From assembly GCA_016699125.1 (NCBI GenBank), contig CP064961.1, forward strand, positions 62,001 to 126,000: DNA of 64,000 bases, written 5' to 3'. How positions within the stretch are numbered: the first letter of the stretch is position 1; every line of letters starts with the position of its first letter. Below are positions 1 through 12,590 of the stretch, in pieces. This DNA comes from a bacterium (GTDB taxonomy: Bacteria > Babelota > Babeliae > Babelales > Vermiphilaceae). The notes below the pieces were generated by a model. That model saw only the letters and a program-made list of their open reading frames with translations, did not search any database and was not told the DNA's origin. The translations under genes were made by a program, and so were the position numbers.

Positions 1-572
1 ATAATAGTTTGATAGGTTTTGTCTAAATATGCTTCAAAGTTGTTTCGTTCGTGTGCAGAGCCGTTTTCGTTGCAGTTTGGTGCAATCGCATGAATGATTT
101 TAGTGATACCAAGTTCTTTCAGATCGCCGCTTCCGGTAGTCACTGCGGTGCTGACTGGAAAGCTTTTTTCATAGGTTCTAAAAAAAGGTATCTCCTGGAT
201 CTTCTTTTTGACCTGAACTTGGACTCCTTGCTTTTCGCGTAGATTATCACATTCTTTTTGAACGGTGCCGCTTCTGTCTAGCTCTTTTATTTTTCCAGCG
301 ACTCCGGTTCCCAGATATAACACGGTGTTTGCTGCGTTGACGATGGCGTAATTTTCCTGGTTGCATTCTTTTTTTATAAACTGTTTTAATGCGAACATAT
401 CATTTTGTAGGACAATAATTCTTGAGTTGTTCGGCAGATCTATAAAAATGCCACGATCAGTGCCTTGTTTTTCCGGCTCTTTATTCCATGGCAGTGTTAT
501 CGGTAGTTTTATTGAGATGACTGTTTGAAAAGCAAATACAAAAAGTAGTAGATATAATGCTATTTTTTTCAT
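1..572 (-). CDS. Exported macro-domain protein (C-terminus beyond window edge)
   Basis: The frame is open from an ATG at 572 leftward to base 1, giving 190 codons without a stop, so the gene is cut by the window edge. Residues 1-20 (MKKIALYLLLFVFAF...) form a typical Sec signal peptide. From about residue 50 the sequence follows the macro-domain (ADP-ribose binding) pattern: an opening strand ending in QNDMF, then AIVNAAN (76-82), a phosphate-binding loop LGTGVAGKI, a conserved EC, TTGSGDL, and IIHAIAP. In hydrolytic macro domains such as YmdB/MacroD the loop reads GGGGV; here it is LGTGV, so binding is likelier than certain catalysis. It diverges from the secretion ATPase gene at 781. Macro domains are normally cytosolic, so the export signal is unusual. 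Family assignment is from motifs; substrate and destination are unknown. Confidence 0.8.
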   Translation of the reverse strand, partial: MKKIALYLLLFVFAFQTVISIKLPITLPWNKEPEKQGTDRGIFIDLPNNSRIIVLQNDMFALKQFIKKECNQENYAIVNAANTVLYLGTGVAGKIKELDRSGTVQKECDNLREKQGVQVQVKKKIQEIPFFRTYEKSFPVSTAVTTGSGDLKELGITKIIHAIAPNCNENGSAHERNNFEAYLDKTYQTI

Positions 573-683
573 CGAACTCTTCCTTTTTACAAATACATAA
601 TTTTATATTAACAGATATAAAAGGGATAAAACAATAAAAGATGCTTTTTTTCTGTGGTTTTGTGGTTGGTCTGAACAGTTATT

Positions 684-711
684 TTGTAATCTGTATTAAA
701 ACTGGTATGCT
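684..711 (+). promoter_or_regulatory. Probable promoter of the GspE/PilB operon
   Basis: TTGTAA at 684-689 and TATGCT at 706-711 are separated by 16 nt, and a TG sits one base before the -10 (extended -10). The predicted start lies about 60 nt before the ATG at 781. By eye only. Confidence 0.45.
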
Positions 712-780
712 ACAGTTCAATGGTATGACGTACGTTCTTTTTATGAAAATAGGCACCTGAACGCTTTTTAAGGAAACGGT

Positions 781-2529
781 ATGACTGAAAAACATCTTGA
801 CCTGCTTGTTGTTCAGCATGTATTGACTGATGATCAGAGGAATCAGATAAAGGCTGCGCTGTCAAAAGATATTCAGCTTGATATGTATGATTTTATCATC
901 AAGCAGGGCTTTGCAACGGCTGAAACGATTGCCCAAGCGTATGCGGCCTATGCGGGTCTTTCGGTTGTACAGTCGATTAATGATGAGATGGCAGATTTAA
1001 CATTGCTTGCCAAAGTTCCTTTGAAGTTTTTGCGTGATAATGTCATTATGCCGATCAAAAAAGATGGGGCAGTGCTTGTGATCACTGCTGATCCGATGAA
1101 CTTTCAGCCGCTTGATGAGTTGAATATGTTGATGGGTGGATCGATTGAGTATGCGGTTGCCACTCCTGCTCTGATCATCGGTAGCATAAATAAATATTAT
1201 CCGTTGGAAGGCACCAAAGAGGTTATTGAGGAGCTTGAAGAAGAAGCAGATGCGACTGAAACGGTAGCGCTTGAAGATCTTGGTGAAAAAGACATTTTGA
1301 CCATGGCAACCGAAGCTCCGATCATCAAGCTGGTTAACCATATTCTTTTTCAGGCGGTCAAACAGGGTGCGTCGGATATTCATATTGAGCCGTTTGAAAA
1401 GGAGATGCGTGTTCGTTATCGCATTGATGGTGTGATGTATGATTCGATGACTCCACCAAAACGAATTCAGGGCGCGCTCGTTTCTCGTATCAAAATTATG
1501 TCGAATTTAAACATTGCCGAAAAACGGATACCACAGGATGGTCGTATTGCCATCAAAGTTGCAGACAAAGCGATTGATCTGCGCGTTTCGATCTTGCCGG
1601 TGGTATATGGTGAACGGATTGTGATGCGTCTGTTGGATAAAAGTAAAACGTTTGGACAGCTTGAAGATCTGAATATGAGTGACCGTGATCTGAAGATCAT
1701 GCTCAAAAATGTGGAGCGGCCGAACGGTATTATTTATGTGACCGGTCCGACCGGTTCGGGTAAAACATCTACCTTATATTCGATTTTGGGAAAACTTAAT
1801 CAACCAGACGTTAACATTATCACCGTTGAAGATCCGGTTGAATATCAGATGTCCGGAATAGGACAGGTACAGGTCAAAGAAAAGGTTGGCATGACCTTTG
1901 CTGCAGCATTGCGCTCCATTTTGCGTCAAGATCCTGATATTGTCATGATCGGTGAAACGCGTGACCAGGAAACCGCTCAGATTGCAATTCAGGCAGCATT
2001 GACCGGTCACTTGGTGTTAAGTACGTTGCATACAAATAGTGCACCTGCATCGATTACTCGGCTGATCGACATGGGTATTGAGCCGTTTTTGATAGCATCT
2101 TCGGTTGTCGTGGTGCTTGCACAGCGACTTATTCGCACCTTGTGCAACGATTGCAAAAAACAGTATGTCCCGTCAGCTGATCTGTGTGAAAGAGTTGGTT
2201 TAACCAAAGATGAAGCTTCAAAAATAACATTTTATGAACCGGTTGGTTGTGAACAGTGTTCTCAGCTTGGATATCGTGGTCGCCGTGCAATTTTTGAGGT
2301 AATGGAGATGACACCGGGGGTTGCTGCGCTGACCATGCAGCGTGCAGATACTGCAGTCCTTCGACAAAAAGCGTTGCAAGATGGTATGACTATGCTGGTG
2401 GCAGATGGATTGCGTGCCATAAAATTTGGCTTGACAACGATTGAAGAGGTATTGTCAGTTGCAACCATTGAGATGGAAGCAGAGCCTGAGGAAAACACTG
2501 TTCCAGTAGCTGAAGAAAATACAAAGTAG
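781..2529 (+). CDS. gspE: GspE/PilB-family secretion or pilus-assembly ATPase
   Basis: This is a hexameric cytoplasmic ATPase that powers type II secretion or type IV pilus assembly. The 582 residues show an N-terminal MshEN/GspE-N domain (about 1-145), a linker rich in Glu, then the ATPase core: Walker A GPTGSGKTST near 322-331, the Asp box and Walker B (DPDIVMIGETRD), a His box (STLHTNSA), and a tetracysteine zinc motif (CNDC...CEQC) in the C-terminal third. Full length for the family. The ATG at 781 follows AAGGAAA. The stop codon abuts the ATG of the next gene, a pseudopilin, indicating translational coupling. GspE and PilB cannot be told apart safely from this stretch; the symbol is nominal. 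Confidence 0.92.
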   Translation: MTEKHLDLLVVQHVLTDDQRNQIKAALSKDIQLDMYDFIIKQGFATAETIAQAYAAYAGLSVVQSINDEMADLTLLAKVPLKFLRDNVIMPIKKDGAVLVITADPMNFQPLDELNMLMGGSIEYAVATPALIIGSINKYYPLEGTKEVIEELEEEADATETVALEDLGEKDILTMATEAPIIKLVNHILFQAVKQGASDIHIEPFEKEMRVRYRIDGVMYDSMTPPKRIQGALVSRIKIMSNLNIAEKRIPQDGRIAIKVADKAIDLRVSILPVVYGERIVMRLLDKSKTFGQLEDLNMSDRDLKIMLKNVERPNGIIYVTGPTGSGKTSTLYSILGKLNQPDVNIITVEDPVEYQMSGIGQVQVKEKVGMTFAAALRSILRQDPDIVMIGETRDQETAQIAIQAALTGHLVLSTLHTNSAPASITRLIDMGIEPFLIASSVVVVLAQRLIRTLCNDCKKQYVPSADLCERVGLTKDEASKITFYEPVGCEQCSQLGYRGRRAIFEVMEMTPGVAALTMQRADTAVLRQKALQDGMTMLVADGLRAIKFGLTTIEEVLSVATIEMEAEPEENTVPVAEENTK

Positions 2530-3030
2530 ATGAAAAGCAGAAACGGTTTCTTGCTTGCTGAATTAATGGTCGTGCTCGCGTTGTTTATGTTTGTAACCGG
2601 TTTAACGTTTTCTTTGACCAAGGTATTTGGCCGAATGATCATGCGCCAAGAGATCGATTTTTTCATTCAATTTATACGTGCAGAGCAGATGCAAGCAATT
2701 GCAAAGCAAAAAGATCGAACGATACTTTTTGATGTCCAAAATAGAGCCTATGTGTGCGATGGTCAGAAAATTGAACTTTCTCCACATATCGCTTTTTGTG
2801 CGCCAAAGGATGCACTTGGCCCGCCAAGTAGTCCTAAAAATCAGATACAGAACTATGTTACGTTTCAAAATGCTGTGTTGATACTGTTTGCTACTGGTGC
2901 AATTTCAAGTGGAATTGTATATTTGGGTTCATCTGATTATAATAGTTATTATGCAATAAGCATTGGTATTACAGCATTAGGTTTTGTACGTGTCTATCGA
3001 TATGAAAATGGTAAATGGAATAAGATTTAA
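2530..3030 (+). CDS. Type II/IV pseudopilin (GspH/FimT-like)
   Basis: The 166-residue protein begins MKSRNGFLLAELMVV, a type III (prepilin) signal. The short basic leader ends in Gly, then FLLAEL replaces the usual FTLIEL with Glu at +5, followed by a hydrophobic helix to about residue 30. Prepilin peptidase would cut after Gly6. Size and the C-terminal beta-rich part with Ser/Tyr suit minor pseudopilins such as GspH or FimT. It starts at the base after the ATPase stop codon, which ties it functionally to that machine. Its last 29 bases overlap the next gene. Class is secure; the exact pseudopilin type is not. Confidence 0.78.
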   Translation: MKSRNGFLLAELMVVLALFMFVTGLTFSLTKVFGRMIMRQEIDFFIQFIRAEQMQAIAKQKDRTILFDVQNRAYVCDGQKIELSPHIAFCAPKDALGPPSSPKNQIQNYVTFQNAVLILFATGAISSGIVYLGSSDYNSYYAISIGITALGFVRVYRYENGKWNKI

Positions 3031-4765
3031 TTTTGTGTTCTTTTGTATCTTTTTGAATATGCAGAGTATTTGTATGAATCTGCAAAATCCAGAAATACAA
3101 GCAGTCTCTGCGTCGGTGATCAAACAGGAGAACGTGGGGCAGTCGATGAAAGAAAAGCTATGTTTGGCGCCTGTGAGTGGCATGAAAGATCTGTTGCCAC
3201 GCATCATCTATTATACATTGAAGAAAGATGGAATTGTTGGATGTGCATATGAAGTCATTGTTTCTTTTCTTAGTAAATCTAAATTTTTTTGTGATAAAAA
3301 CCTTAAGTACGAAGGTACAGTTGGTTACAGTTCTGATCAAAGTCTATTTTGTGCTGCCGTAACTATGTTAAGTGATAAAAGTTTGCAGATGGAGTTTTTG
3401 ACAAAATTTCATTTAAGTAGTAGGGATTTTGTTAATTTTGGTCATGATTTTTTGCAGGCATGGCCTTGTAAAGAGCGCTTGCAGAAGCAAGATTTTTTAA
3501 TACCTTTATTAGAAATGTTGCTCGATAATAAAAGACTATCAATTAAAGATCGTATAGATTCTTATGAGTTGGAATTAGAAAATGCTTTTAATATAGTTAA
3601 GCAAAATGCAAGCCAGCAAAATGAATATGACTATACGTCTGCTTTGAATATAGTGCGAACTCTATCGCATTATCTTTTTTGGTTATATCGAAAAAAGCTT
3701 TGTTCAGTCAATTATTTTGAAGACTACTTTCAAAAAAAGTATATCGAGTTTAATGTAAAAAAAGCGATCGATTTTGGTGCATTATATGCTCGAAAAAAAG
3801 ATGAGATATACGAGTACGTTTTAAATCAGTTTGCTGAATGTAAGATGGAACTTAAGGATGTGTTAGAATACCAATCAGTTGACGGATGTGATGGAACAGT
3901 TCGCTATGTATTTGCATCTGAACGAGGTAAGGCTTTAAAAAAATCACGAAGAGAAGGCTTTTTTAAGATTTTTGGTTTAGAGCAAACGGTTTGTGAGTAT
4001 GCCCCTGTTTTTAATGTTCTCCAACAGCTTAATAAAAAAAAAGATCGTTGGGAGGAATATCGAAGGCGTGGGTGTTTGGAAAAAAACGATCTCCTTAAAG
4101 CTAATTTTGGTGTGTGTTGGTGGAAAGTTAATGATTTCCCGGAAAACCAAACAGTGCTTAATTTGAAATCAGATGACGATAGAATTGATAGTAAATTACT
4201 GAAGCTTTTTAATTCTCTTATTAAAGCTTTAGAAGAAGGCGTGGCACAGCGGCTTGATTCCTTAGCTTTGAGGTCAATAAAGTATTCCATTAAATGCAAG
4301 CCTCGTGGTTGTCATGGTTCCTTGTGTTTTAGAGATTGTCTTTGTAATTTTAATAATTGTGCGTATTGTCCAGTCCAAAAGCTGTTTGCTCAGCTTGAAG
4401 ATACTGTACAAAAATATATGCGATATAAAGAAGTTGAATGGGTATCAAAATGGAAATTTTTACAACCTCTTGGCCCATTTTTAAGTAAATGGGGGATTCT
4501 TATTTGTTTTGCCAATTTAGCCTTAGTTTGTCTAAGTAATATTTATAGTGATTGCACGAAAGTCATCATTTTTTTTGGTGGCCTTTTTTATCTTTCTCAG
4601 CGTGAAAAAATTGAACAACGACTAGATAAATTTAATGAAGCCTGTATTGAATTTGAAAAATATAAAGATGATGAAGCTATAAAAGACTTGCTTCAGGCCG
4701 AAGAAAGATTTTTGAAAAAAGGTAGAGCATTGCTTAAGCCACGCAGTGGGACGATGTATAATTAA
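3002..4765 (+). CDS. Unrecognised exported or membrane protein with a Cys-rich patch
   Basis: I do not recognise a family. An in-frame upstream ATG exists at 2984, but ATG 3002 gives the better N-terminus: Lys, then a hydrophobic stretch (FNFVFFCIFLNMQSICM) that looks like a signal peptide. The body (about 587 residues) is charged and probably helical. About two thirds along is a Cys-rich patch (KCKPRGCHGSLCFRDCLC...NCAYC) that could bind metal or form disulphides. Near the C-terminus two hydrophobic segments (ILICFANLALVCL and VIIFFGGLFYL) could be membrane spans, followed by a charged tail. It overlaps the pseudopilin by 29 bp on the same strand and converges on prfB with a 4-bp overlap. 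Composition is more AT-rich than the two genes before it. Confidence 0.7.
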   Translation: MKMVNGIRFNFVFFCIFLNMQSICMNLQNPEIQAVSASVIKQENVGQSMKEKLCLAPVSGMKDLLPRIIYYTLKKDGIVGCAYEVIVSFLSKSKFFCDKNLKYEGTVGYSSDQSLFCAAVTMLSDKSLQMEFLTKFHLSSRDFVNFGHDFLQAWPCKERLQKQDFLIPLLEMLLDNKRLSIKDRIDSYELELENAFNIVKQNASQQNEYDYTSALNIVRTLSHYLFWLYRKKLCSVNYFEDYFQKKYIEFNVKKAIDFGALYARKKDEIYEYVLNQFAECKMELKDVLEYQSVDGCDGTVRYVFASERGKALKKSRREGFFKIFGLEQTVCEYAPVFNVLQQLNKKKDRWEEYRRRGCLEKNDLLKANFGVCWWKVNDFPENQTVLNLKSDDDRIDSKLLKLFNSLIKALEEGVAQRLDSLALRSIKYSIKCKPRGCHGSLCFRDCLCNFNNCAYCPVQKLFAQLEDTVQKYMRYKEVEWVSKWKFLQPLGPFLSKWGILICFANLALVCLSNIYSDCTKVIIFFGGLFYLSQREKIEQRLDKFNEACIEFEKYKDDEAIKDLLQAEERFLKKGRALLKPRSGTMYN

Positions 4766-5853
4766 TAGCTTGTTGCATTTTTGACTAGGTTGCTTTCAAT
4801 AAAATCCATGATGTGGCCGTCCAGTACAATTTCTGGCTGCATCGATTCATGATCAGTTCGGTGGTCCTTGACCATCTTATAAGGATGCAAAACATATGAT
4901 CTGATCTGCGATCCCCACTCTATTTTTTTCTTTTCAATGTTGCCTAAAGTTTTTTCTTCGTGCTCCTGTTGATACTTTTGTGCTAGTTTTGATTGTAGCA
5001 TACGCATCGCTGTTTCCTTGTTTTGTGTTTGTGAACGCTCTACCTGACATTGCACGACAATATTGGTTGGAATATGGGTAATGCGAATTGCTGATTCAGT
5101 TTTATTGACGTGTTGTCCACCTGCACCGCTCGCACGGTAGGTATCAATACGTAGATCTTTTGGATCGATCTGGAAACTGACTTCTGCAATTTCTGGTGTG
5201 ACCATTACGCCAGCAAATGAGGTGTGGCGCCGTTTATTTGAGTCGAAAGGTGAAATTCTGACTAGTCTGTGAATTCCATGTTCGTTTTTTAAAAATCCGT
5301 AAGCATTTTTACCTTTTACAAACAAAGTTGCACTTTTAATTCCGGCTTCTTCTCCGTCTTGATAATCGATCATGCTTGTTTGAAAGCTTTCCTGTTCGCA
5401 AAACCTTAAATACATTCGCAAAAGTACAGATGCCCAGTCTTGTGCTTCTGTGCCGCCTGCGCCTGCATTGATATTAAGATAACAGTTATGAGAATCGTTC
5501 GGATGGTGGAGCAAGAGGCTCATTTTGAATTTTTTCACTTTTGATTTTAATGCGCGTGCTTCTTGTGAAATAACGTTCAATTCTGTTTCATTTTGACTGA
5601 AAAGCCCTATGAGTTCTTTGAGATCCTTTGCCATAGTATTGATGTGAAGTAACTCTTCATATTTATTTTTTACTTGTGAAAATTCTTTTAATAAGGTGAT
5701 CTGGTTTGGATTTTGCCAGATAGATTCGTCTAAGGTAAGTTTTTCGAGTGTTTTAAAATTTTGTTCAAGATTCATGTTATGGCAATAGGCGTTGATGATC
5801 GTAATATCAGTTTCTATTGATTTTAGTTGTTCGCAAATCTGTTCTAAAAGCAT
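4762..5853 (-). CDS. prfB: Peptide chain release factor 2
   Basis: RF2 ends translation at UGA and UAA. The 363 residues carry the peptidyl-hydrolysis GGQ motif (SGAGGQHVNKTES) and the SPF anticodon-like motif (RISPFDSNKRRHTSFA), which separates RF2 from RF1 (PxT). The N-terminal helical domain and the C-terminal IRSYVLHPYKMVKDHRT match the family at full length. Many bacteria encode RF2 through a programmed +1 frameshift at an internal UGA near codon 26. Here the frame is continuous from the ATG at 5853 and I see no CUUUGA site, so autoregulation by that route is absent. Adjacent to the rrn operon but on the opposite strand. Confidence 0.96.
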   Translation of the reverse strand: MLLEQICEQLKSIETDITIINAYCHNMNLEQNFKTLEKLTLDESIWQNPNQITLLKEFSQVKNKYEELLHINTMAKDLKELIGLFSQNETELNVISQEARALKSKVKKFKMSLLLHHPNDSHNCYLNINAGAGGTEAQDWASVLLRMYLRFCEQESFQTSMIDYQDGEEAGIKSATLFVKGKNAYGFLKNEHGIHRLVRISPFDSNKRRHTSFAGVMVTPEIAEVSFQIDPKDLRIDTYRASGAGGQHVNKTESAIRITHIPTNIVVQCQVERSQTQNKETAMRMLQSKLAQKYQQEHEEKTLGNIEKKKIEWGSQIRSYVLHPYKMVKDHRTDHESMQPEIVLDGHIMDFIESNLVKNATSY

Positions 5854-6035
5854 TGTGGCGTCCTCTAAATATACCTATTCTCTTATTATATGTGTTTTTA
5901 GCAATATTTTTATATATTGAATTTAAAAATGTTACATATTTTTAATTGGATATCAAAAAAGATGGTTTTTACTTATTTTTTTAAACTTTAAATATGCGAT
6001 CTAATGCTTTGTTTCGACTTTTAATGATCTTTTTT

Positions 6036-6091
6036 GAAGAGGTGTCAATATTTTTTTTAAAAAAACTTAAAAAAAATATTGACACCTCTTC
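6036..6091. repeat. Perfect 25-bp inverted repeat overlapping the rrn promoter
   Basis: Arms 6036-6060 and 6067-6091 are exact reverse complements separated by 6 nt. The right arm contains the TTGACA -35 element of the rRNA promoter (6079-6084); the left arm contains the same hexamer on the minus strand (6043-6048). The A/T runs in the centre sit where an UP element would be. It could be an operator, a cruciform, or a terminator for prfB-side antisense transcription. Confidence 0.9.
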
Positions 6092-6106
6092 TTAGGCATG
6101 TATAAT
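6079..6106 (+). promoter_or_regulatory. rrn operon promoter, near-perfect sigma-70 consensus
   Basis: TTGACA at 6079-6084 and TATAAT at 6101-6106 with a 16-nt spacer, and A-tracts directly upstream. The start would fall near 6113, about 130 nt before the mature 16S 5' end. Among the sequences I inspected, this is the best promoter match. Confidence 0.82.
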
Positions 6107-6206
6107 ATAGAGTGTTCTTTGAATAAAATGTTAAAGAAAACGACGTAAAAAACAAAAACATTTAAAAAATTTTAATTCTTTGAAATATACAAAAACTTTG
6201 GCATGT

Positions 6207-6232
6207 CTGCATGTTTTGCAGTAAAAATGACC
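6207..6232 (+). other. 16S rRNA processing stem, 5' arm
   Basis: This segment is largely complementary to 7827-7850 beyond the 16S 3' end: the run AAAAATGACC pairs with GGTGTCATTTTT and TGCATG with CATGCA. Such leader-trailer stems enclosing 16S are normally cut by RNase III. Confidence 0.65.
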
Positions 6233-6245
6233 TTTTTAAAATTCT

Positions 6246-7788
<1,543 letters not shown>

Positions 7789-7826
7789 CGAGGGAGATAT
7801 TTAAGAGATTTATTTCTCTAGGTGTG

Positions 7827-7850
7827 GTGTCATTTTTATGCAACATGCAG
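7827..7850 (+). other. 16S rRNA processing stem, 3' arm
   Basis: Pairs with 6207-6232 in the leader, with one or two small bulges, and closes a loop containing the whole 16S. Confidence 0.65.
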
Positions 7851-7881
7851 CTGCCTTTTACATAAAGTTGTTGAAAATACT

Positions 7882-7957
7882 GGGCCTATAGCTCAGTGGT
7901 TAGAGCACCCCGCTGATAACGGGGAGGCCAGTCGTTCGATTCGACTTAGGCCCACCA
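7882..7957 (+). tRNA. tRNA-Ile (GAU), CCA encoded
   Basis: Cloverleaf closes with the acceptor stem GGGCCTA/TAGGCCC and the anticodon stem CCCCG/CGGGG; the loop CTGATAA gives anticodon GAU. Discriminator A and an encoded CCA end at 7957. Sits in the classic 16S-23S spacer position. Confidence 0.95.
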
Positions 7958-8022
7958 TATAGGTTGGTTAAGTTTAATTGATCTGTGTTTTCAATGGGTT
8001 ATGTTCTCTTTGAAGAATGTTA

Positions 8023-8098
8023 GGGGGCGTAGCTCAGTTGGTAGAGCGTCCGTTTTGCACGCGGAAGGCCAGCGGTTCGAATCCGCTCGCCTCCACCA
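8023..8098 (+). tRNA. tRNA-Ala (UGC), CCA encoded
   Basis: Acceptor GGGGGCG pairs with CGCCTCC (one G-U), anticodon loop TTTGCAC gives UGC, T-loop TTCGAAT is canonical, and CCA ends at 8098. Second spacer tRNA of the rrn operon. Confidence 0.95.
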
Positions 8099-8139
8099 GA
8101 CATTTTATTGAAAAGTTTTTGTTTAAAAAATTTGTGATC

Positions 8140-8158
8140 TTTGAAATATTTGTAGAAA
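8140..8158 (+). other. 23S rRNA processing stem, 5' arm
   Basis: A 19-nt run that is an exact reverse complement of 11232-11250 after the 23S gene. Pairing appears to continue inward through GTAGCCG (near 8167) with CGGCTAC (near 11217). A typical RNase III substrate enclosing 23S. Confidence 0.78.
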
Positions 8159-8193
8159 TAACGCATGGTAGCCGAATAATTTTCAAAAATTGT

Positions 8194-11193
<3,000 letters not shown>

Positions 11194-11231
11194 GCTTTAA
11201 AACAAAAAGTTTTAGAACGGCTACTAAATGT

Positions 11232-11250
11232 TTTCTACAAATATTTCAAA
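11232..11250 (+). other. 23S rRNA processing stem, 3' arm
   Basis: Exact reverse complement of 8140-8158; closes the precursor stem around 23S. Confidence 0.78.
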
Positions 11251-11329
11251 ACACAAAAAATTGAAATCTTTAAAAAATTATTGGCATAATCTGAACTATT
11301 AAGTAGTAGTTCAAGGTGTGTTAAAAAAT

Positions 11330-11447
11330 TTCCTGGTGGGTATAGTTGAAAGGTCACACCCGTTCTCATTCCGAATACGGAAGTTAAGCTTTCAACGCCG
11401 AAAATACTTTACTGGAGACGGTACGGAAAGATAGGTACTGCCAGGTT
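11330..11447 (+). rRNA. rrf: 5S ribosomal RNA
   Basis: About 118 nt with terminal stem TCCTGG/CCAGG, the loop A/B region GTCACACCCGTTC followed by CCGAATACGGAAGTTAAG, and the closing GGTACTGCCAGG. Follows 23S by about 136 nt, completing a 16S-23S-5S order. Confidence 0.95.
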
Positions 11448-11458
11448 TAAATATTAGA

Positions 11459-11490
11459 GGAGATCTTTTTTAAAAGGTCTCCTTTTTTTT
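11459..11490 (+). terminator. Rho-independent terminator of the rrn operon
   Basis: Arms 11459-11469 (GGAGATCTTTT) and 11472-11482 (AAAAGGTCTCC) form an 11-bp stem with one G-U pair and a 2-nt loop, followed by eight T (11483-11490). The 207 nt after it, up to 11697, hold no gene I can support. Confidence 0.92.
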
Positions 11491-11697
11491 AGCTCTTTTC
11501 TTATTCTCAATGGATTTTATTGGCCACGAACACGCTATACATACTTCTAAGTATGATTGTTATGTTTTTGAAATAAGCATGTGGTCGTAATGTATATATT
11601 CTCTCCAATATGATGGAGTATTAAAGTATTTAGTCAAGGGCAAAAAACATAATAGGGATAGTTAAAATAGTAAATGATGGTTGGTACATGAGATTAT

Positions 11698-12537
11698 TCA
11701 TTTTCTAACAATGCTATTATTAATGGAAGCTAATTTGTTATCAATTTTCTTTTTTAAATATAACGAATCTTTGTAATACATTTCATGTTTTTTTAAACTA
11801 TTAATATATAAAAGTTCCCATAGCTTTGCCCCAAAGACTGAAGCCAATAATAATAGATATATAAAACTGAACTGCTTCTTTCTTATTACATCTTTTTGTT
11901 GGTAAAGATTGCGAGCTTGTTCTAATAGTGGTTGCAAGGTGTAACTACTGACCGGTTTTGAAAAAGATAGATCTAAATATGTTTCTACAAAGCGACGGTC
12001 TCCCATATCCCAGCGTTTGGTTTGTTCTGTGACTGTTATTCCGAGTAATGTTAATGCTTTCATTATATCCGTGTATTTATTCTGTAATGAATTATATAAT
12101 GGTTGGAAATGCTTATATATTAAAATGCTTATGATGATTCCTCCGCCTGCTATGCATAGAGCGCCAAATAGATATTTTTTGCGCGCTGCTTCTTTTTCTT
12201 TCCTTAAAAGAAGTAATTTTTTTTTAAAAACTTTTTGTATTTTTTGTGAGAAGCATTGCATATTTATATTGTTTTCTTTTGCAACGCGTTTGATTGCAAG
12301 GGTAATATTGCGTATTTTAGATTCTGAAAGATACTTAGATCGTTTGATAACTTTTAAAATCTTTTTTATAGTATGAAGGTTATTTTTAGAAACTTTTTCG
12401 AGCGTGATTTTTTCAGAATGTCTTTGGATTGTATTATCTGGTTTTAGAGCAGTCAGATGTTCTATACAAAAAGTATGTATGCTTAGGAATAAAAAAATGG
12501 ATGACGATGTGCGCATGAGAATCCTTAAACGTATCAT
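11698..12537 (-). CDS. Unrecognised exported or membrane protein
   Basis: No family recognised. Start at 12537 is preferred over the in-frame codon at 12567: it gives a basic N-terminus followed by a hydrophobic signal (TSSSIFLFLSIHTFC), with AGAAGAG about a dozen bases upstream. Residues roughly 30-120 are strongly basic and helical (many Lys/Arg, with KKKLLLLRKEKEAARKK). Then come a membrane span (YLFGALCIAGGGIIISILIY), a soluble stretch, and a second span (FSFIYLLLLASVFGAKLWELLYI) before a charged tail. About 280 residues. It lies 53 bp downstream of the PBP gene on the same strand and may be cotranscribed, so a cell-envelope role is possible but unproven. Confidence 0.7.
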   Translation of the reverse strand: MIRLRILMRTSSSIFLFLSIHTFCIEHLTALKPDNTIQRHSEKITLEKVSKNNLHTIKKILKVIKRSKYLSESKIRNITLAIKRVAKENNINMQCFSQKIQKVFKKKLLLLRKEKEAARKKYLFGALCIAGGGIIISILIYKHFQPLYNSLQNKYTDIMKALTLLGITVTEQTKRWDMGDRRFVETYLDLSFSKPVSSYTLQPLLEQARNLYQQKDVIRKKQFSFIYLLLLASVFGAKLWELLYINSLKKHEMYYKDSLYLKKKIDNKLASINNSIVRK

Positions 12538-12590
12538 TTTACCGTATCTCTTCTGATTAAAATACAAGCATTTTTAGTAATGAACAATTT

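Noticed and set aside
51..242. Plus-strand 63-codon frame
   Set aside because: It is antisense to the macro-domain gene, whose motifs are unmistakable.
4800..5853. RF1 (prfA) instead of RF2
   Set aside because: The SPF motif is present rather than a PxT-type motif.
6000..6048. Divergent promoter from the left arm of the rrn inverted repeat
   Set aside because: TTGACA is present on the minus strand, but no acceptable -10 follows at 16-18 nt (CATTAA at best) and the next minus-strand gene starts at 5853.
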